Source: an uncultured Bacilli bacterium
Lineage (GTDB): Bacteria; Bacillota_I; Bacilli_A; RF39; UBA660
Direction: 5' to 3'
Length of the DNA stretch: 33,351 bases
Assembly: GCA_947629475.1 (NCBI GenBank)
Contig: CANRDV010000014.1
Location: 1-33,351, forward strand
The notes under the pieces are model-generated. The model did not search any database, was not told the origin of the DNA, and was given only the letters and a program-made list of their open reading frames with translations. Shown piece by piece: positions 29,079 through 33,351 of the stretch. Position 1 is the stretch's first letter. Every line of letters starts with the position of its first letter. The translations under genes were made by a program, and so were the position numbers.

Positions 29079-30501
29079 GTTTTCCTCCTAACTCTTTCTC
29101 AATAAAGGATGCAAGTTGATAAATCTTGGCTTCATCCATACCTTTTCCCATAATTTGCATACCAATTGGTAAATTATCAATAAGTCCCATTGGAACAGAT
29201 ATTGCTGGGAACCCTCCCATATTGGCATGCATTACTAAGATATCATCCATAAAAGACCTTAAAGGGTCGTCATTATTTAAACCTACATCATAGGCTGTTC
29301 TACTACTAGTTGGTCCTATTACTAAATCATAATCTTCAAATATTTTTTCAAAACTTTTCTTTAAATCATCTCTAATTTCAAGGGCTTTGTTATAATAAAT
29401 CTTTGCATTTTCCCCACTTAATATATAAGAACCAACCATAATTCTTCTTTTAACTTCTCTACCAAAGCCGGCACTTCTCGTTTTCTTGTATAAGTCTTCA
29501 AGGGTATCTTCTTTTAAAGATAAACCATATCTAATTCCATCAAATCTTGCTAAGTTACTACTAGCTTCTCCCATAGCAATTATTTGATATAAGATAGGAG
29601 CTTTATCAATATGATTAACTGAAACATAATCAACCTGGCAGCCAAATTTCTTTAAAGTAGCAACATTCTTTTCAAATACTTCAAGAACCTTACTTTCTAC
29701 AACATCTGAGACAAAGTAATTTGGAATAGCTATTTTCATATCTTTAATATCTTTCCCAATTAGTCTTGTAAAATCTTCATTTGTTTCAAAACTAGTCATA
29801 TCTTTAAAATCTTTTTTACTAATTATATTTAAAAGTAAAGCATTTTCATAAACAGTTCTAGTCATTGGTCCTATTTGGTCTAGACTTGATGCAAAGGCTA
29901 CTAAACCAAATCTTGATACTCTTCCATAAGTTGGTTTCATCCCAACAATTCCATTAAAAGATGCTGGTTGACGAATTGAACCACCTGTATCACTTCCAAG
30001 AGCAAGTGGCGTTAGACCTGCTGCCACTGAAACAGCCGAACCACCTGATGAACCACCTGGAACTTTATCTTTATTAAATGGATTAATCGGGGTCTTAAAG
30101 TAACTAGTTTCACTGGTTGAACCCATAGCAAACTCATCCATATTAGTTTTACCAATTATAATCATCCCAGCATTTTTTATAAGTTCAATAACACTTGCAT
30201 CATAGATACTAATGAAATTTTCTAACATATGAGATGCACAAGTACATCTTAATCCATCAACCATGATATTGTCTTTAATAGCAATTGGTATTCCAAATAA
30301 TAAGTTATCTTGAGGTACTTCCACCTCTCCAAGTTCCATAGCTCTTTTTTTAGCACCTTCCAAATCAAGAGTTATAAAAGCATTCAATTTATTATTATCA
30401 ATCTTTCTAAAACTTTCATTAACTAAATCAATAGGTTTAATCTTACCACTTACTAATAATTCATGTATTTCTTTAATATTTAAATCTAAATAATTACTCA
30501 T
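29071..30501 (-). CDS. gatA: Aspartyl/glutamyl-tRNA amidotransferase subunit A
   Basis: 476 residues. The amidase-signature triad is intact: Lys76 in GIPIAIKDN, Ser151 in VPGGSSGGSAVSVAAG and Ser175 in GSDTGGSIRQPAS. GatA hydrolyses glutamine and channels ammonia to GatB. It overlaps gatC upstream and gatB downstream by 8 bases each, the usual tight gatCAB arrangement. Length and motifs agree with bacterial GatA, and nothing is missing. Confidence 0.98.
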   Translation of the reverse strand: MSNYLDLNIKEIHELLVSGKIKPIDLVNESFRKIDNNKLNAFITLDLEGAKKRAMELGEVEVPQDNLLFGIPIAIKDNIMVDGLRCTCASHMLENFISIYDASVIELIKNAGMIIIGKTNMDEFAMGSTSETSYFKTPINPFNKDKVPGGSSGGSAVSVAAGLTPLALGSDTGGSIRQPASFNGIVGMKPTYGRVSRFGLVAFASSLDQIGPMTRTVYENALLLNIISKKDFKDMTSFETNEDFTRLIGKDIKDMKIAIPNYFVSDVVESKVLEVFEKNVATLKKFGCQVDYVSVNHIDKAPILYQIIAMGEASSNLARFDGIRYGLSLKEDTLEDLYKKTRSAGFGREVKRRIMVGSYILSGENAKIYYNKALEIRDDLKKSFEKIFEDYDLVIGPTSSRTAYDVGLNNDDPLRSFMDDILVMHANMGGFPAISVPMGLIDNLPIGMQIMGKGMDEAKIYQLASFIEKELGGKHE

Positions 30502-30787
30502 CTTTTAACACCTCAACATCAACTGCTATAAAGTTTCCTTTTTTATTAGGAACATTTTTTAATATATCACCATTTTTTATTTCCATATCACTTCGATAAA
30601 TAGCATTATTAACCCAAGGAGCAATTAATAAATCTTCATCAAAATCATTTAATTCTTTTATCTTATCTATTTCATCAATCATAACTTTTAATTCACTTCG
30701 ATATTTTTCTATCTCTTCATCAGTTCCTGATAGTCTTGCTAAATCAAGAACATGTAATACTTCTTCCTTACTTAATTTATCTTGCAT
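30494..30787 (-). CDS. gatC: Aspartyl/glutamyl-tRNA amidotransferase subunit C
   Basis: 97 residues from ATG 30787. A TTG 15 bases upstream is in frame, but the GGAGGAG site lies between them and favours 30787. The sequence has the GatC pattern: LSKEEVLHVLDLARLSGTDE, the ELKVMIDEIDKIKELN helix, and the C-terminal segment around VDVEVLKDE. GatC clamps and stabilises GatA and GatB. It is the first gene of the gatCAB operon and has a clear promoter at 30813-30841. Confidence 0.96.
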   Translation of the reverse strand: MQDKLSKEEVLHVLDLARLSGTDEEIEKYRSELKVMIDEIDKIKELNDFDEDLLIAPWVNNAIYRSDMEIKNGDILKNVPNKKGNFIAVDVEVLKDE

Positions 30788-30812
30788 TTTAATCTCCTCC
30801 AAATCTATATGT

Positions 30813-30841
30813 ATTATATAATAAATCTTTTCAAATTACAA
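30813..30841 (-). promoter_or_regulatory. gatCAB promoter
   Basis: On the minus strand TTGTAA (30841-30836) and consensus TATAAT (30818-30813) are separated by 17 bases, with the GGAGGAG ribosome site about 20 bases downstream. Confidence 0.75.
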
Positions 30842-30880
30842 GAAAAATAAATTGAGTTTCCGTTTTTTTAAATTAATGTA

Positions 30881-30907
30881 TATAAAAAGAAAGCACTTAT
30901 ATGCTTC
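30881..30907 (-). terminator. Probable terminator of the large surface-protein gene
   Basis: On the minus strand GAAGCA pairs with TGCTTTC (one bulge) around a 6-base loop, followed by a TTTTTATA tail. It lies about 70 bases after the stop of the surface protein and upstream of the gatC promoter. Confidence 0.5.
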
Positions 30908-30976
30908 CTATTTTATAAAGAGTATGTTTAGAATAATCTTTTGAAAAATCTCTTTTTGTCTTTTTCATATTTCATC

Positions 30977-33351
30977 TTAATTATAGCATTTTCCATAACC
31001 AACTATAATAGGGTCACTAGCTGTTCCCGAACCACTACAATATAAAACATTAGAATCTAAATTAAAGTTAATTCGATAATTATGAATATATGAGAAATAT
31101 CCTGATTTACCAGTACAATTTTTATCATATTGACCTTTACTACAATTATCTATACATCCACATAATCTACCACTTCTTACAAAATATGAAAAATTTCCAT
31201 TCCATTTATGATAACTAAATTCATTATTATAATATAACCAACTAGTACTAACCTGTGAAGGACTAGCATTGAAAGTTAAAGTTGTTTGTCCGGTTGCAAG
31301 TAATAAATCGGATAATGAAGTTGGATAAAATTTATAATTCCAGTTACTACCAGATTCTTTATTTAAAATTTCGTCTGCACTTTTTTTCCATGCTAATCTG
31401 GCATCAGTATTAAGATTATCATCAACCATACTTGTAAATACACCATGGCTAGTATAAGCAACTACACTTTCCCAATTGAAATATCCACTGCTGTTATATA
31501 CATTCGTATATCTGCTTTCACTTGTCTTTTCAATGTTTGTCTTCAAAGTTGAACTTGAATAGTTAATAGAATCACTATTAGCCCATTTAGAACTGCCCTT
31601 GGCTGTAGTAACCAATCTTACTTCATGGTTTAATCCAAATACTCCGATTATTCTATGTAAATAATTTGAAGTAACTGAAGACGAGTTACCTTCGACAATA
31701 GAAAGAATTGCTCCTTCATCAACAATTATATTACTTTCTTTATCTTCTGGTCCATTTGTAACCTCGCCACTATAGTATTTAGAAATTTCTGATTCAGATA
31801 ATGCAACGTTATATATAAATGCTGACTTAACAGAAATTTTAGAATACTTTGAATAACTAGCTCCTGATTTATTAGGGTTTGCTCCTACAGCAAATTCTTC
31901 CGTAGATACTTTTATGGCTCCTGTAATTGAAGTTGAAGCTACTTCTTGACCATCGATATATAAATGCATTTTACTTCCATCATAGGTTCCAACTATTGTA
32001 TACCATTTATCTTTAGATAATGAATTTGGTGATGTTATATGTGTATATTCTTTAGCTCCATCTGGATATATGTAAAAAGTTGCTTGTCCTTTTGAATTGG
32101 TTTCAATACCACAACCAGCACCTTCCCAATTTCCAAAGACTGAATTTCCAAAAGCCGAGAAGTTTACTCTTAGACCAATTGTTATTGTATTTAATGCAAG
32201 TTTTTCGGTACCTTCAAAATTTAAATAATTTGACGAACCATTAAATGAAACTGAACCATCAGATAAAATTGAATATTGACTATATGTTCTAGCAGTACAA
32301 TCACTATTTGTAGAACTACCAAAACATACATAATTATTTATATTAGAATCTTTACTTCCTACATATCTTACTGTTTGATTCTCTTTATCTTTTGCTAATC
32401 CAGATTCCCATATTTCTGAAATAGAATTTCTTTTATCATATAAACATTGACCTAATTTTGAGCCTTTTGTACAAAAATCACAGAATGAACCAGTACATTC
32501 TTTTTCATATTTATATTCAAATATATTGTCTCCATCTTGAAGTACCCATGAAGTAAGTTGAGGAGTTTTGTAGTTTGGATATTCTGGAAGAGGGGCTCCA
32601 GTAACAATATCTCCTACTTTTCCTGTTCCATCTTTTTTACTTACTGTAATATATTTTAAATCATCAGTTTGTTGTTGATATAATATTGTGTAATTTACTT
32701 GCTTTGGTTGGGTTTCTCCAGGGTTTGGATTAGATGAACCTCCGCCAGAGCCTTCTCCTGGGTCTGGGTCAACTGGTACTACAGGAGCCGTTACACTTAG
32801 ATAATAACTACTACTTTGTGAATTATAATTGGTTGTATCACTAGGTGTAAAACTTATACTAATTGATGTACTTCCTGAACTTTTTCCAGTTACTGATATT
32901 GTTTCAGTATAACCACTCTTTGAATATGAACTAACACTTGCAACTGATGAAGAATTTACGGAATTATAGAATGTTCCATAAATATTTGATGAAGCTGTAT
33001 AACTTGTTGAACTTCCCGCAACTACACTTCCACTACTTGGACTTATAGTAAGAGTTGGGGTTGCTTTTGAAATACTACATGTTACTGTTTTGGTTCCCGT
33101 TGTATTATCACTCCATCTATATCCATATTTTAAATTTAATGTTACACTTTGACTTCCCGCATTGGTCCTTGTATTGTTACTAAATGTATATCCTTCTCCA
33201 GCTGAATTTGTCAAAGTTTGACTATATCCACTATAAATTAAACCACTTCTACATACACTTCCACTTGCTGGTATACTTATTTTCTTATATATATCATAAT
33301 TTACTGTTTTTGTTGTTTCTAATCCAGCATTATTTATTACTCTTACTTTTA
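30977..33351 (-). CDS. Large LamG/Ig-like repeat surface protein, C-terminal part (runs off right edge)
   Basis: The frame is open from the stop at 30977 to the window end (791 codons seen); no stop interrupts it upstream of 33214, so the start lies outside. Visible parts, in order, are Ig-like beta repeats of low complexity (SISKATPTLTISPSSGSV), a Pro/Gly linker (VPVDPDPGEGSGGGSSNPNP), a MucBP-like segment, and a Cys-rich stretch (CTGSFCDFC). A LamG/concanavalin-type domain follows (about 330-500 of the visible part: KWYTIVGTYDGSKMHLYIDG, SAFIYNVALSESEISKYY). The last 250 residues carry CGCIDNCSKGQYDKNC and end CSGSGTASDPIIVGYGKC. There is no LPxTG or C-terminal anchor. I infer a secreted or surface adhesin-type protein. 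Confidence 0.8.
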   Translation of the reverse strand, partial: KVRVINNAGLETTKTVNYDIYKKISIPASGSVCRSGLIYSGYSQTLTNSAGEGYTFSNNTRTNAGSQSVTLNLKYGYRWSDNTTGTKTVTCSISKATPTLTISPSSGSVVAGSSTSYTASSNIYGTFYNSVNSSSVASVSSYSKSGYTETISVTGKSSGSTSISISFTPSDTTNYNSQSSSYYLSVTAPVVPVDPDPGEGSGGGSSNPNPGETQPKQVNYTILYQQQTDDLKYITVSKKDGTGKVGDIVTGAPLPEYPNYKTPQLTSWVLQDGDNIFEYKYEKECTGSFCDFCTKGSKLGQCLYDKRNSISEIWESGLAKDKENQTVRYVGSKDSNINNYVCFGSSTNSDCTARTYSQYSILSDGSVSFNGSSNYLNFEGTEKLALNTITIGLRVNFSAFGNSVFGNWEGAGCGIETNSKGQATFYIYPDGAKEYTHITSPNSLSKDKWYTIVGTYDGSKMHLYIDGQEVASTSITGAIKVSTEEFAVGANPNKSGASYSKYSKISVKSAFIYNVALSESEISKYYSGEVTNGPEDKESNIIVDEGAILSIVEGNSSSVTSNYLHRIIGVFGLNHEVRLVTTAKGSSKWANSDSINYSSSTLKTNIEKTSESRYTNVYNSSGYFNWESVVAYTSHGVFTSMVDDNLNTDARLAWKKSADEILNKESGSNWNYKFYPTSLSDLLLATGQTTLTFNASPSQVSTSWLYYNNEFSYHKWNGNFSYFVRSGRLCGCIDNCSKGQYDKNCTGKSGYFSYIHNYRINFNLDSNVLYCSGSGTASDPIIVGYGKCYN

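Noticed and set aside
1-33351. Use of genetic code 4 (UGA as Trp)
   Set aside because: Full-length housekeeping genes use TGG for Trp and none needs UGA read-through; yqzL ends in TGA.

Overview
The window is AT-rich throughout and carries a housekeeping gene set typical of Bacillota: priA, yqeY, rnhB, era, yqzL, recO, deoB, comEA/comEC, rnc and gatCAB. All genes read through with the standard bacterial code. TGG is used for Trp and TGA ends yqzL, so this is not a UGA=Trp Mycoplasma. An uncultured low-GC Bacilli, Erysipelotrichia or Mollicutes-related bacterium, probably host-associated, fits best; I cannot name a species.

Left part (1-4173): the start of a TasA/camelysin-like anchored surface protein that runs off the left edge. 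Five small XRE/Cro-like regulators follow within 1.8 kb, two of them double-HTH paralogues. Next is an AlbA_2 (Schlafen-like) ATPase-type regulator whose promoter abuts a perfect palindrome and two tandem half-sites, then a Thermotoga-type [4Fe-4S] ferredoxin.

Core part (4153-13037, minus strand): priA, an unknown gene, yqeY, rnhB, era, yqzL and recO, followed by a DUF1016/YhcG PD-(D/E)XK nuclease gene, deoB and an AlkD-like repair gene. The nuclease gene lies between recO and deoB with a copy of one GC-rich palindrome core on each side. Transcription of this block probably starts at a promoter before priA.

Accessory block (13190-15512): three tandem units of a second DUF1016 nuclease subfamily, two intact and one reduced to a 46-codon internal-deletion remnant. 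They are separated and flanked by five copies of a long hairpin-forming palindrome. The outer arms of this palindrome are conserved, while the core changes in compensated pairs. With the recO-deoB copy, this suggests nuclease genes that travel with, or act on, a cognate palindrome. It is the strongest candidate here for an undescribed system. No transposase is encoded nearby.

Competence and surface part (15539-21675, minus): comEC and comEA, a long coiled-coil envelope protein with its own strong promoter, a type IV pilin-like gene and rnc. A plus-strand solute-binding lipoprotein follows (21792-22661).

Right part (22770-33351, minus): a three-gene operon encodes a TagD-like cytidylyltransferase fused to a Gfo/Idh-type domain, an SDR and a TPP enzyme. 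It is probably for a CDP-activated cell-surface building block. Its promoter shares a 43-bp near-identical element with the priA promoter. Then come two unknown genes, gatB, gatA and gatC, and the C-terminal part of a large LamG-containing surface protein that runs off the right edge. I saw no rRNA, tRNA, CRISPR array or classical insertion sequence, and no stretch over 300 bases lacks a gene.
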